NCBI GenBank assembly: GCA_964551985.1 | Contig: CAZKFG010000044.1 | Coordinates: 1 to 17,915 of the forward strand | DNA from: CAZKFG01 sp964551985 | Lineage (GTDB): Bacteria; Bacillota; Negativicutes; Acidaminococcales; JAISLQ01 | Length of the DNA stretch: 17,915 nt | Reading direction: 5' to 3' | Shown here: positions 6,717-14,170 of the stretch, piece after piece | Position numbering within the stretch: position 1 is the stretch's first letter | Layout of the letters: every line of letters begins with the position of its first letter | Program-made: the position numbers and the translations under genes | Notes under the pieces: generated by a model | Told to the model about the DNA's origin: nothing | The model's input: only the letters and a program-made list of their open reading frames with translations | The model's database searches: none

Positions 6717-7724
6717 TTAAATAAAATTATTTTTAGTTATTTTGTTTTTTTCCCAATTATACGCAGTTAAAATGCTTTCTTTTATCGTATTTTGTGGCTG
6801 CCAACCTAAAACACGTTTCGCTTTTTTACTATCGGCATACAATACCGCAGGATCACCAGCTCTGCGAGGCATTATTTTGACAGGTATTTTTTTATTCAAA
6901 ACTTCTTCGCAAATAGCAAAAACTTGTTTTACACTGGTGCCGTGTTGAGTACCAAGATTAAAAACATCAGATTTTTGCTCTTTTAGCAAGTATTCAAAAG
7001 CAAGCAAGTGAGCCTTAGCCAAATCTTCTACATTAACGTAGTCTCTTATGCAAGTGCCATCAGGTGTATCATAATCATCACCAAAAATGTTAAATATTTG
7101 ACCTTTGCCTAATGCTGACTTTATTATATTGGGTATTAAATGTGTCTCTGGGTTATGACATTCGCCAATACGATTTTTACAATCTGCTCCAGCCACGTTA
7201 AAATATCTAAGCTTAATTGATTTCAAACCATCTATCTCATAGTCGGTCATAATTTTTTCTATAAAAAGTTTTGTTTGTCCATAAGGATTAATCGGATTTT
7301 GTGGATGTTTTTCATCTATAGGAACATACTCTGGATCTCCATATGTAGCACAAGTAGACGAAAAAACAATGTTTTTTACAGCAGCTTCCATCATTGCATC
7401 TAACAAATTTAACGTTCCCAAAATATTATTTTTATAGTATTTGGCAGGATTGGCTACACTCTCACCAACCAAACTAAATGCAGCAAAATGAATTACTGCT
7501 TGAATTTTAAAATTTTCAAATACTTGTTGAACGTCTTGGTAGTTGCGTAAATCACCCAAAATAAATTCTACATTGCCGTTTTGCTTTAATGTTTGCACTG
7601 TTTTTTCACTAGAACATTCTAAGTTGTCAAATACCACAACATCAAAGCCTTTTTGCAGAAAACTTAAAGTAGTATGGCTACCTATGTAACCCGCACCACC
7701 AGTAATTAAAACTTTATTTTGCAT
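6717..7724 (-). CDS. galE: UDP-glucose 4-epimerase
   Basis: Cytoplasmic NAD-dependent epimerase interconverting UDP-Glc and UDP-Gal (possibly also the N-acetyl forms), supplying galactose-type residues to the glycan. Extended short-chain dehydrogenase with NAD motif GGAGYIG (9-15), catalytic region SSTCATYG with Thr124, and the YxxxK pair Tyr148/Lys152 (PYGQTK). RYFNVAGAD and the C-terminal CIRDYVNVEDLA and ADSKKAKRVLGW are typical GalE signatures. Its 335 residues match the family. An in-frame ATG at 7730 overlaps the Shine-Dalgarno sequence, so the second ATG at 7724, 6 nt after AGGAG, is the start. It follows the GT2 gene by 38 bp and is followed by an fdtB remnant. Confidence 0.95.
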   Translation of the reverse strand: MQNKVLITGGAGYIGSHTTLSFLQKGFDVVVFDNLECSSEKTVQTLKQNGNVEFILGDLRNYQDVQQVFENFKIQAVIHFAAFSLVGESVANPAKYYKNNILGTLNLLDAMMEAAVKNIVFSSTCATYGDPEYVPIDEKHPQNPINPYGQTKLFIEKIMTDYEIDGLKSIKLRYFNVAGADCKNRIGECHNPETHLIPNIIKSALGKGQIFNIFGDDYDTPDGTCIRDYVNVEDLAKAHLLAFEYLLKEQKSDVFNLGTQHGTSVKQVFAICEEVLNKKIPVKIMPRRAGDPAVLYADSKKAKRVLGWQPQNTIKESILTAYNWEKNKITKNNFI

Positions 7725-7730
7725 AAGCAT

Positions 7731-7735
7731 CTCCT
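7731..7735 (-). promoter_or_regulatory. RBS that fixes the galE start
   Basis: AGGAG lies 6 nt before the ATG at 7724. The upstream in-frame ATG (7730) directly abuts this AGGAG and could not use it. Confidence 0.7.
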
Positions 7736-7762
7736 ATTTGAAAAAAACTTTTTCAATGGAAT

Positions 7763-8776
7763 TTATAGTAATCCTTTTTTAAATAGCTTCTTTTTGCAGT
7801 AATTATAAGCCATCATTATTATACGATATTTTAATTTAATTTTTTTATCTTTTTTTAGTTTTATAAGCTTTTTATTGTCGCAACAGTATTTTATAGCATT
7901 AAAAAACTTTTTCTGTGCTTCTTCTGATATTTCCCCATTTTTTTTATAAAAAATATTATCAAGATAAAACAAACATTTTTTTAATTCATCATTAGCCTTA
8001 TTTATAAAATAATCATTGTAAACATAATCAAAATATTCATTATAATCTAAAAAAGCCTGTGCTTGTATAGCATTTTTTTCAAAATCATTTAACCTGCTCC
8101 AAATGCCCGTTGACAAAATATTATAAATACCGCTAGGTTTATTAACGAAATGAGCTTTACCATATTTTAGATGCATAATAAATCTATCAAAATCTCCTTC
8201 AAAAGAACGTTCTGAAATAGTACCAATAGCTTTTTCAATTATTTTAGGAATACCGTTTACAAAAATCACATTTTTAAATACTGTCCCTGTTGTTTGAGAA
8301 ATAATAATATTGTCATTTAAATAATCGCTTAAACTGTAATCAGCTTCTTGTATTTTTGTATTACAAAAAGACCAAGTTTTTCCTTGTTCATCTATACAAG
8401 TGATATCTCTTGAATATATTACAAAGTCTGGATGTTGTTCTAAAAAATTCATCGCATCTTGCAAATAATTTTCATCTGTCCAATAGTCATCTGCATCAAG
8501 CAAAGTAAAATACGGAGTCTTAGTAATAGCTTTAGCACGCAAAATATTTCTCAAGTATTTGCCATTCTCTTCTGCTAATATAGGTTTAATAATATCAGGA
8601 TACTCTTTAGCATATTTTGTTATTACTTCTACGCTATTATCCTTATCAGAATAATCATCGGTAATAATTAATTGATATTTAAAATCAACTTTTTGATCCA
8701 GCACAGAGGCAATAGCTCTATCAATTAAATGTGCCTGATTATAATTTGACATTATTATTGTTAATTTGTAATCCAT
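7763..8776 (-). CDS. Glycosyltransferase family 2
   Basis: GT-A fold inverting glycosyltransferase that would add one sugar to the lipid-linked repeat unit at the inner face of the membrane. The N-terminal domain shows LTIIMSNYNQAHLIDRAI, the nucleotide-binding ITDDYS (38-43) and the metal-binding DADD (94-97), all typical of GT2. After about residue 110 the sequence is divergent. The C-terminus is lysine-rich (about 306-337) and may lie at the membrane through basic contacts; no clear transmembrane helix is seen. The start at ATG 8776 has AAAGGAA about 8 nt upstream. It lies 26 bp after the radical SAM fusion gene and 38 bp before galE. Donor and acceptor cannot be told from sequence. Confidence 0.88.
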   Translation of the reverse strand: MDYKLTIIMSNYNQAHLIDRAIASVLDQKVDFKYQLIITDDYSDKDNSVEVITKYAKEYPDIIKPILAEENGKYLRNILRAKAITKTPYFTLLDADDYWTDENYLQDAMNFLEQHPDFVIYSRDITCIDEQGKTWSFCNTKIQEADYSLSDYLNDNIIISQTTGTVFKNVIFVNGIPKIIEKAIGTISERSFEGDFDRFIMHLKYGKAHFVNKPSGIYNILSTGIWSRLNDFEKNAIQAQAFLDYNEYFDYVYNDYFINKANDELKKCLFYLDNIFYKKNGEISEEAQKKFFNAIKYCCDNKKLIKLKKDKKIKLKYRIIMMAYNYCKKKLFKKGLL

Positions 8777-8802
8777 AATTTACATTCCTTTTGTACCATT
8801 TT

Positions 8803-10995
8803 TTACAAGCTCCATTCCCTAATATCTAATTTGCTTATTTGCCAAGGATGATCATAGCTTCTACTATCTACTGCACAATATTGACACAAAGAAGGTGGTT
8901 TAACTAAAAATGCTTGTAATTCTTTAAAGTTAGAAGTTTCATAAATATTGATATAACTTGTCTTATCAATTGGTAGTTGTTTTTTAAAATATTTATTAAA
9001 ATGGTGAACATTTGCAAGGATAGAACATGTGAAAAGTTTACCATGATAGAGTTGAATGCAGTTATTTGCATGATAACATTCAGCAAAATTTTCTTTAACA
9101 TTTCTTCCACCTTCTAAATCAAATGGTAAGTGAAATGAAGTTTTTTTAACCTCTTTATTGTTATAATATTCAAAAAAAATGCCATATTTTTCAACTTTGT
9201 TTTCTATATTTTCATAATTAATCTTTAAGGGATATTTTGTTATAGCAAGGGATATTTTGTTTTCTTTAAGCGATATCCAAAAGTCCTCTTTTTTTAAAGG
9301 TAGAAGTATTGCATTGGTAATTAATAATATTTTTTGATTTGGGAAATACTTTCTTGCAACTACAAAAAACGACTTAATATCTGGATTTAAAAGAGGCTCT
9401 CCTCCTGTCAATAATATTTCATCAATATTTTTTTCTGCTATCTCTGACAATTTTTTTATATCATTTGTAAAGGTTTCTATATCTAAAAATTCTTCTGATG
9501 CAAGCGGTGAAAAATTATCACAACTTTGGCAATTTAAATTGCAATGTTCTGCCAAGTGAATTGAAACAGATTCAATTTTGTTTTTTGGTGTAGTTTTTAT
9601 TTTCCATTTTTTAGCAAACTGTTTTTTGTAACTAAATTTAATAAAACCTAACAAGATTATTTGTCTTTGATTACCATTTTTAATTTTTTCAAAAAATTTA
9701 AATTTCGATTTTGCATGAATAGTTTTCACTGTTTTTATCATTTCAATCATTTTACAATCATCTATATCTTTTGGCTTTTCAGCCCTCTTTTGTTTCATTT
9801 TATATAAAACATCTAAAGATATAAACTTTAAACCATGGTAATAAAAATAATTTTTAGGGTTATAGATAATCTCCGATTTATCATAAGGGTAATATTTAAG
9901 TTCACTATCATGGTTAGAAATATCTTCATTTAACAAAACAAATGGTTGTGCTCCTACATATAAAAAATCTAAATCATCACTTTTGCGAACTCCATAAATA
10001 TCTAGAGACGTGCTACCAGCACCGCAAATACAATCTAAATCTATATATTGTTCTATAGCTTCTTTTTTCAATTCATCAATTAAATTATCAAGCCGTTCAT
10101 CTTCCCAAACAAAGTACCTCTTATTTATAACATCTAAAGAATTTTCATTAAAATAAATTTGTGCAAGCCATAAGGACTCTTCTCTAGTATCATTTATATG
10201 AACGCTGTAGTTTCCAATATTAAATAATTCTCTAATCTCAGCTTTTGCTTTGATAACTTTATTTACATCATCACATACAAAAATATAAACTCTTAATGGA
10301 CTTTTACCTATAGACCTTTTAGCATGTTCTTGTGCCCCTGCAAATTTATTCTCTTGTGTACCTATCCATTCCTCCCTTTCCCAAAAAGAACCATAAGATA
10401 ATTTCTTCAAGTTTACATAACCATTAAAGCTCATCTGCACATTTTTTTTATAAAATATAAATCCAAATTTCTCTAATATTTTTTCAACTTGCCCATCTTT
10501 TGCAGTATCTGTAACTGAATGTAAATTAATAATATAAGCATTATTATTAATTTTTACATATTCCAACGCAGCAAAATCAGCATAATGTTGATTGATATGA
10601 CGTTCTTGAAAAAAACTATAGTCATAGCAATCATTTCGACCATCTTTTTTTAACTCCACTTCCAAGTTAAGCACTGCCGCTGAAGCTAGCCTATGTGCTC
10701 CGTCAGAAATTTCACCATTATCACCTATAGGAATAATACCTTTATGACTATCAAAGCCATTATCTTTCATACCTTGATATATTTTTTCAAAAGCATTTAA
10801 GAATGCTTGCTCCCCTTTTTTTTCTATCCCATCACTTGGTTCTATTTCAATAAAATTATTAAAAGCTCTTATATGTTCCAAGTAAAATTTTTCATAAAAA
10901 TTATTATTTTTATGACGATTTTTCAAATATATATATTTAAAAATCAAGTCAAATCTACGAGAATTTAGAATTATATCCATTGCATTTACTTTCAT
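8803..10995 (-). CDS. ParB-like / nucleotidyltransferase / radical SAM fusion protein
   Basis: A 730-residue three-part protein. The N-terminal part has GEISDGAHRLASAA with DGAHR at 98-102, resembling the phosphate-binding motif of ParB/sulfiredoxin-fold domains (including ParB-like serine kinases). The middle holds a minimal nucleotidyltransferase signature, GSTSLDIYG followed by KSDDLDFLY (Asp340, 341, 343). The C-terminal third is a radical SAM domain: CxxxCxxC for the 4Fe-4S cluster at Cys485/489/492 (HCNLNCQSC), then FSPLA and TGGEPLL. Later cysteines (CYHANNC, TCSI, LCQYC) could bind an extra cluster or metal. The radical SAM type with CNLNC and SPLA occurs in capsule loci, but its reaction is not known to me. 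The start is ATG 10995, overlapping the upstream stop (ATGA), not the ATG at 11010. Substrate unknown, perhaps a nucleotide-activated glycan modifier. Confidence 0.8.
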   Translation of the reverse strand: MKVNAMDIILNSRRFDLIFKYIYLKNRHKNNNFYEKFYLEHIRAFNNFIEIEPSDGIEKKGEQAFLNAFEKIYQGMKDNGFDSHKGIIPIGDNGEISDGAHRLASAAVLNLEVELKKDGRNDCYDYSFFQERHINQHYADFAALEYVKINNNAYIINLHSVTDTAKDGQVEKILEKFGFIFYKKNVQMSFNGYVNLKKLSYGSFWEREEWIGTQENKFAGAQEHAKRSIGKSPLRVYIFVCDDVNKVIKAKAEIRELFNIGNYSVHINDTREESLWLAQIYFNENSLDVINKRYFVWEDERLDNLIDELKKEAIEQYIDLDCICGAGSTSLDIYGVRKSDDLDFLYVGAQPFVLLNEDISNHDSELKYYPYDKSEIIYNPKNYFYYHGLKFISLDVLYKMKQKRAEKPKDIDDCKMIEMIKTVKTIHAKSKFKFFEKIKNGNQRQIILLGFIKFSYKKQFAKKWKIKTTPKNKIESVSIHLAEHCNLNCQSCDNFSPLASEEFLDIETFTNDIKKLSEIAEKNIDEILLTGGEPLLNPDIKSFFVVARKYFPNQKILLITNAILLPLKKEDFWISLKENKISLAITKYPLKINYENIENKVEKYGIFFEYYNNKEVKKTSFHLPFDLEGGRNVKENFAECYHANNCIQLYHGKLFTCSILANVHHFNKYFKKQLPIDKTSYINIYETSNFKELQAFLVKPPSLCQYCAVDSRSYDHPWQISKLDIREWSL

Positions 10996-11933
10996 ACAAC
11001 TATTCTCCATTCATAAAAATCATAAACAACCGCTCTACCACCAAAGCCTTCTTTTTGAGCTATAAGTCCTGTATTGAGGTATTGTCCATCGTTTTCTGTC
11101 GATATGCCAAAGTCAAAATATTTTTGAGTGCTAGAATATTTGTCCATCAAGGTTTTTATTAATAAATCCAAACCTCCAACTTCTCTACCTAGGCTATTAG
11201 TAGACATATATTGCGTATGTACTACATTTTTGTTAATAAAGATCAAAACTCCTGCTATAATTTCTTCTTTTAAGGTTGCTAAGTATAATTTGATATTTTC
11301 GTGAAACTTTGAATGTAGTAAAGTTAGTTCTTCCGCAGTATGCACAGCTTTAGTTTGGTGATGCGTTTGTAATACTTCATTTTCAAGCCTTATAAAATCT
11401 TCAAAGTTAGTTGAAGGATGAACTTCTACTAATTCTCTTTTTGCTCTGGATATTTGTGCTTTTCTTCCTTTTGGCATTTTTATTTGATTTGTTAAATCAA
11501 TCGTTGAAGATATATCACGTCTAATTAGCCTTGCTCCTACTTTAAATAAAGCATACAAGTCTTCATCTGCTGGGTATTGATGATATATATTAGGAATACA
11601 TTTATAAAGAAGATTTTTTATGCTATCACTAAGTAGGTATTCTTTTAATGTTTGAAAACATTCTAACATTTTAACTGCAGTCATTTTTTCTGTCGTAATC
11701 ATCCCGCCATAAGTCAAGCCGCCGTGAGATCTAACTTCATCGCCATGCAGTGATGCTGGCAATAGTGCTATTAGCTGACCATCTTTGTAAAACATTAGTG
11801 AGTAATCTATAAATCTATCCGAGTGATAGTCCATATAATCACGTTTGAGCATAAATGTAGCGTTTTTAGACACATCTACAAAATCATCCCATTCTTGCTT
11901 ATTATTTTGATTATATTTTTTAATTTCTATCAT
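10992..11933 (-). CDS. FemAB/GNAT-like acyl- or aminoacyl-transferase
   Basis: A 313-residue protein of the GNAT-superfamily FemAB-like type. The N-terminal lobe has WDDFVDVSKNATFMLKRDY and GGLTYGGMI. The C-terminal lobe has AGVLIFINKNVVHTQYMSTN, a family-typical core with a buried acyl-donor site, and the end GFGGRAVVYDFYEW, which often closes members found in glycan clusters. They are thought to attach an acyl or aminoacyl group to an amino sugar, or less often to a peptide. Here that could be the amine made by FdtB or the other aminotransferase. Its ATG overlaps the methyltransferase stop (11930-11933) and its stop overlaps the next ATG, so three genes are translationally coupled. The reaction is inferred from family and context only. 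Confidence 0.72.
   Translation of the reverse strand: MIEIKKYNQNNKQEWDDFVDVSKNATFMLKRDYMDYHSDRFIDYSLMFYKDGQLIALLPASLHGDEVRSHGGLTYGGMITTEKMTAVKMLECFQTLKEYLLSDSIKNLLYKCIPNIYHQYPADEDLYALFKVGARLIRRDISSTIDLTNQIKMPKGRKAQISRAKRELVEVHPSTNFEDFIRLENEVLQTHHQTKAVHTAEELTLLHSKFHENIKLYLATLKEEIIAGVLIFINKNVVHTQYMSTNSLGREVGGLDLLIKTLMDKYSSTQKYFDFGISTENDGQYLNTGLIAQKEGFGGRAVVYDFYEWRIVV
11004..11008 (-). promoter_or_regulatory. RBS that fixes the radical SAM fusion start
   Basis: GGAGA lies 8 nt before the ATG at 10995, which overlaps the FemAB-like stop as ATGA. An ATG 15 nt upstream (11010) overlaps this RBS and lacks one of its own. Confidence 0.65.
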
Positions 11934-12670
11934 TTCATCCTACAATTCACAAAAATTTCTGAGCCTAAATCGCCCATATATTTATTCATTTCATATAACC
12001 CATCAAGTAGTTTTTCATCTAAAATCTCTGCTTGCATACATTTTGCCATTTTAGCATGATTAAAGAGTTTGACAAAGTATGAGCCACTTTCAACTATTGT
12101 CAGTCCTGTTTTTATTGCTAAGTTTTCTAGTAATTTTAAATCAAAAGTAGTGTTTTGTTGTAATGTCTTAGCAGTTTGTGTAAGTTCACCTAGTTTACAA
12201 ATTATACCGCTTTCGTATGCCAACAGTAAATGAAAAGATTTTGCATTTGGCACGTTAATGTGTAAGATGGTATCTTTTCCACACAATTTTACAGCATCTT
12301 GCAAAAGTTCTTTTGGATTTTCTACTTCATGAAGCAAACCACTCAAAATTATAAAATCAAAGTCATAGTCTGCTAAATCTTTAACACAATCTTCTAGTAA
12401 TCCTTCTAATTTGATTATTTTGTTATTAGTTGTATTTTTTACTGCATTTTGCAAAAATTCTTTTGATGGTTCTACTATTACAAAATGCTGATAATCAGTA
12501 TAATAGTTAGCTATAGAATCCATTCCACAGCCGATTTCCAATATGTTTTTAGGTTTATATTGTTGCAAAATTTCTAAAACTTTTTTTCTGCGAAACTTAA
12601 TTTGAAAACGTTCAAAATCATGGTCGCCGCTTAGATAGTCTTTAGCATATTCGTTTATATCTCTTGCCAT
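11930..12670 (-). CDS. Class I SAM-dependent methyltransferase
   Basis: A 246-residue cytosolic Rossmann-fold methyltransferase. SAM-binding motif I is ILEIGCGM (43-50), with the acidic residue after strand 2 in VEPSK (Glu67 or 68) and a post-motif ILSGLLHEVENP that resembles ubiquinone/sugar methyltransferases. In this setting it would methylate a sugar hydroxyl or amine, or a terminal residue, but could also act on a small metabolite. A TTG 6 nt upstream keeps the frame open, yet the ATG at 12670, with AAGGAAG 7 nt before it, is the better start. It follows fdtA by 23 bp and its stop overlaps the FemAB-like ATG. Confidence 0.8.
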   Translation of the reverse strand: MARDINEYAKDYLSGDHDFERFQIKFRRKKVLEILQQYKPKNILEIGCGMDSIANYYTDYQHFVIVEPSKEFLQNAVKNTTNNKIIKLEGLLEDCVKDLADYDFDFIILSGLLHEVENPKELLQDAVKLCGKDTILHINVPNAKSFHLLLAYESGIICKLGELTQTAKTLQQNTTFDLKLLENLAIKTGLTIVESGSYFVKLFNHAKMAKCMQAEILDEKLLDGLYEMNKYMGDLGSEIFVNCRMK

Positions 12671-12677
12671 TTTCAAT

Positions 12678-12684
12678 CTTCCTT
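12678..12684 (-). promoter_or_regulatory. RBS that fixes the methyltransferase start
   Basis: AAGGAAG lies 7 nt before the ATG at 12670. The alternative TTG at 12676 would leave almost no spacing. Confidence 0.6.
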
Positions 12685-12693
12685 GCTTTAAGT

Positions 12694-13089
12694 TTATGTT
12701 ATAGAAACTAAAAAATCTTGATAGTCTCTTATATATTCTTTTTCGTCATAGTATTCACTAGCCAAAATCATTAGTTTGCAGCCATAAGAAAAGCCTTTCA
12801 TTTCTCGCCACATATTTTTCCCTATATATAATGCAACATCTGGTCTGTTGAGTTTTACAGTCTCTCTTGTTTTACCATCATCAAGAATAAATTCACACGC
12901 TCCATCTATGGCGATAATTAATTGCTCTAAATTTTTGTGAGCGTGTTTTCCTCTATCTTGTTCTGGCAAAGTGTCAAATATATAATATACTCTTTTGATT
13001 TCAAAAGGTATATTTTTATTACTTTCTAAGGCAACAAGCTTGCCTCGCTCGTCTCCCAGTACTTTAAGTGGCATTATTTTATAGTTCAT
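12694..13089 (-). CDS. fdtA: dTDP-4-keto-6-deoxyglucose 3,4-ketoisomerase (FdtA/QdtA-like)
   Basis: Small cupin enzyme (131 residues) that moves the keto group of dTDP-4-keto-6-deoxyglucose from C4 to C3, committing it to 3-amino-3,6-dideoxyhexose synthesis. Visible are GDERGKLVALE near the N-terminus, RVYYIFD (33-39) and the hallmark RGKHAHKNLEQ with the histidine pair His49/His51, which in this family is part of the active site, then the cupin strand GACEFILDDG and a C-terminal MILASEYYDEKEYIRDY. The frame is open to 13116, but the ATG at 13089 has GGAGG 5 nt upstream and gives the usual length. Its RBS lies in the last codons of the GT2 gene, so the two are coupled. Whether the product is galacto (FdtA) or gluco (QdtA) configured cannot be judged by eye. 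Its partner is fdtB at 4213. Confidence 0.9.
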   Translation of the reverse strand: MNYKIMPLKVLGDERGKLVALESNKNIPFEIKRVYYIFDTLPEQDRGKHAHKNLEQLIIAIDGACEFILDDGKTRETVKLNRPDVALYIGKNMWREMKGFSYGCKLMILASEYYDEKEYIRDYQDFLVSIT

Positions 13090-13090
13090 T

Positions 13091-14170
13091 TTAGCCTCCA
13101 ATATACATAGTGACAATAATTATAACTAGCAAAAATATTATAGTAGCCATTATTTTTACAATTTGTCTATATTTTTTTACTTTTTTATCTAAACTTTTAC
13201 CTGAAAAACCATTCACTAGGTTAATATATTGGGAAAAATTAAAATTATATTTTTCATGTAGTAACTGAAAGTTATCTTTATCAGCAATAAAATGCATTAT
13301 TGTTTTATAGCCCCATTTTTTACGTCTATCATCATCAGATTCTAAAGCTAATCTAGCTAGAATATATGGAATGGTTTGTTTTATCGGTTCGCCAAATTGG
13401 TTTGCTTTATCGCCAAAAATCTTTTTCAAAATATTTGTATCTGATATTTTTAGAAAACTGTCCATAAGTGCTACTATTTCTAAGCTAGATCTTTGAATAT
13501 TGGCAAAATTATTGTAACTAATGCCATTTTTAATACAAGGAACTCTATAACGCACTAACCTATTTTTTTCAACAGTTATATTAAAATCAAGCATTATCTT
13601 AATATGCATAATAGTATCTTGGCACTGTAGAATACCTATATCTAAAGGATATAGTGTTTTTTCAAACACCTTGCGTTTCATAGCCATTCCTGGCGACATC
13701 ATACTGCTTTGTCCGTAGAAGAAATTTTTTAATGCTTCATATTTATCATTTGTTTTATGACTAAATAGCTCTTGCAAATCTGATCTATTTGTCCCATTTT
13801 CATCCATAGGCTGCAAATCAAAGTATAAAACATCAATATTTGGGTTTTGTTCAAAATAATTTACTGTAGTTTCAATATATTCTTTGCATAAACTATCATC
13901 AGAAGCAATAAATATTAAGTATTCACCTTCTGAGACTGAAAATGCTGTATTTAATGTAGCATTTATGCCTTGATTGTAATCATGTTTTATTAATTTTATT
14001 CTTGGGTCAACAAAAGTTTCTATGATTTTTACATTATTATCTGTTGAGCAGTCATCCACAATTATCAACTCAAAATCTTGATAGGTTTGTTCAAGAACAC
14101 TATTAATAAAACCCGATACATATTTTTCATGATTAAAGCTAGGACAAAGAATAGAGACTTTGGGTATCAT
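13091..14170 (-). CDS. Glycosyltransferase family 2 with C-terminal membrane anchor
   Basis: A 359-residue GT2 enzyme. KVSILCPSFNHEKYVSGFINSV at the start, the nucleotide-binding VDDCST (38-43) and the metal-binding ASDDS (89-93) show the GT-A catalytic domain, which probably adds a sugar to the growing repeat. After a variable region, a hydrophobic segment at about 336-357 (IVKIMATIIFLLVIIIVTM) ends the protein and should anchor it in the inner membrane with the catalytic domain in the cytoplasm. The start at ATG 14170 overlaps the aminotransferase stop by 4 bp (ATGA). It is followed directly by fdtA. Donor sugar not predictable. Confidence 0.87.
   Translation of the reverse strand: MIPKVSILCPSFNHEKYVSGFINSVLEQTYQDFELIIVDDCSTDNNVKIIETFVDPRIKLIKHDYNQGINATLNTAFSVSEGEYLIFIASDDSLCKEYIETTVNYFEQNPNIDVLYFDLQPMDENGTNRSDLQELFSHKTNDKYEALKNFFYGQSSMMSPGMAMKRKVFEKTLYPLDIGILQCQDTIMHIKIMLDFNITVEKNRLVRYRVPCIKNGISYNNFANIQRSSLEIVALMDSFLKISDTNILKKIFGDKANQFGEPIKQTIPYILARLALESDDDRRKKWGYKTIMHFIADKDNFQLLHEKYNFNFSQYINLVNGFSGKSLDKKVKKYRQIVKIMATIIFLLVIIIVTMYIGG
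13095..13099 (-). promoter_or_regulatory. RBS that fixes the fdtA start
   Basis: GGAGG, within the last codons of the GT2 gene, lies 5 nt before the ATG at 13089. No comparable site precedes the ATG at 13116. Confidence 0.75.

Noticed and set aside
7738..7756. Inverted repeat TTGAAAAA/TTTTTCAA between GT2 and galE as a terminator
   Set aside because: The stem is only A/T pairs apart from one G-C, and it lies directly before a strong RBS of the next gene, so a terminator is unlikely.
8904..9110. Minus-strand 68-codon frame in the radical SAM region
   Set aside because: It is an out-of-frame shadow of the radical SAM gene, whose own frame carries the cluster cysteines.
11004..11010. ATG at 11010 as start of the radical SAM fusion
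   Set aside because: It overlaps the RBS of the better start at 10995 and lies inside the upstream gene with no RBS of its own.
13090..13116. ATG at 13116 as fdtA start
   Set aside because: It would overlap the GT2 gene by 26 bp and lacks an RBS; the ATG at 13089 has GGAGG 5 nt before it and matches family length.
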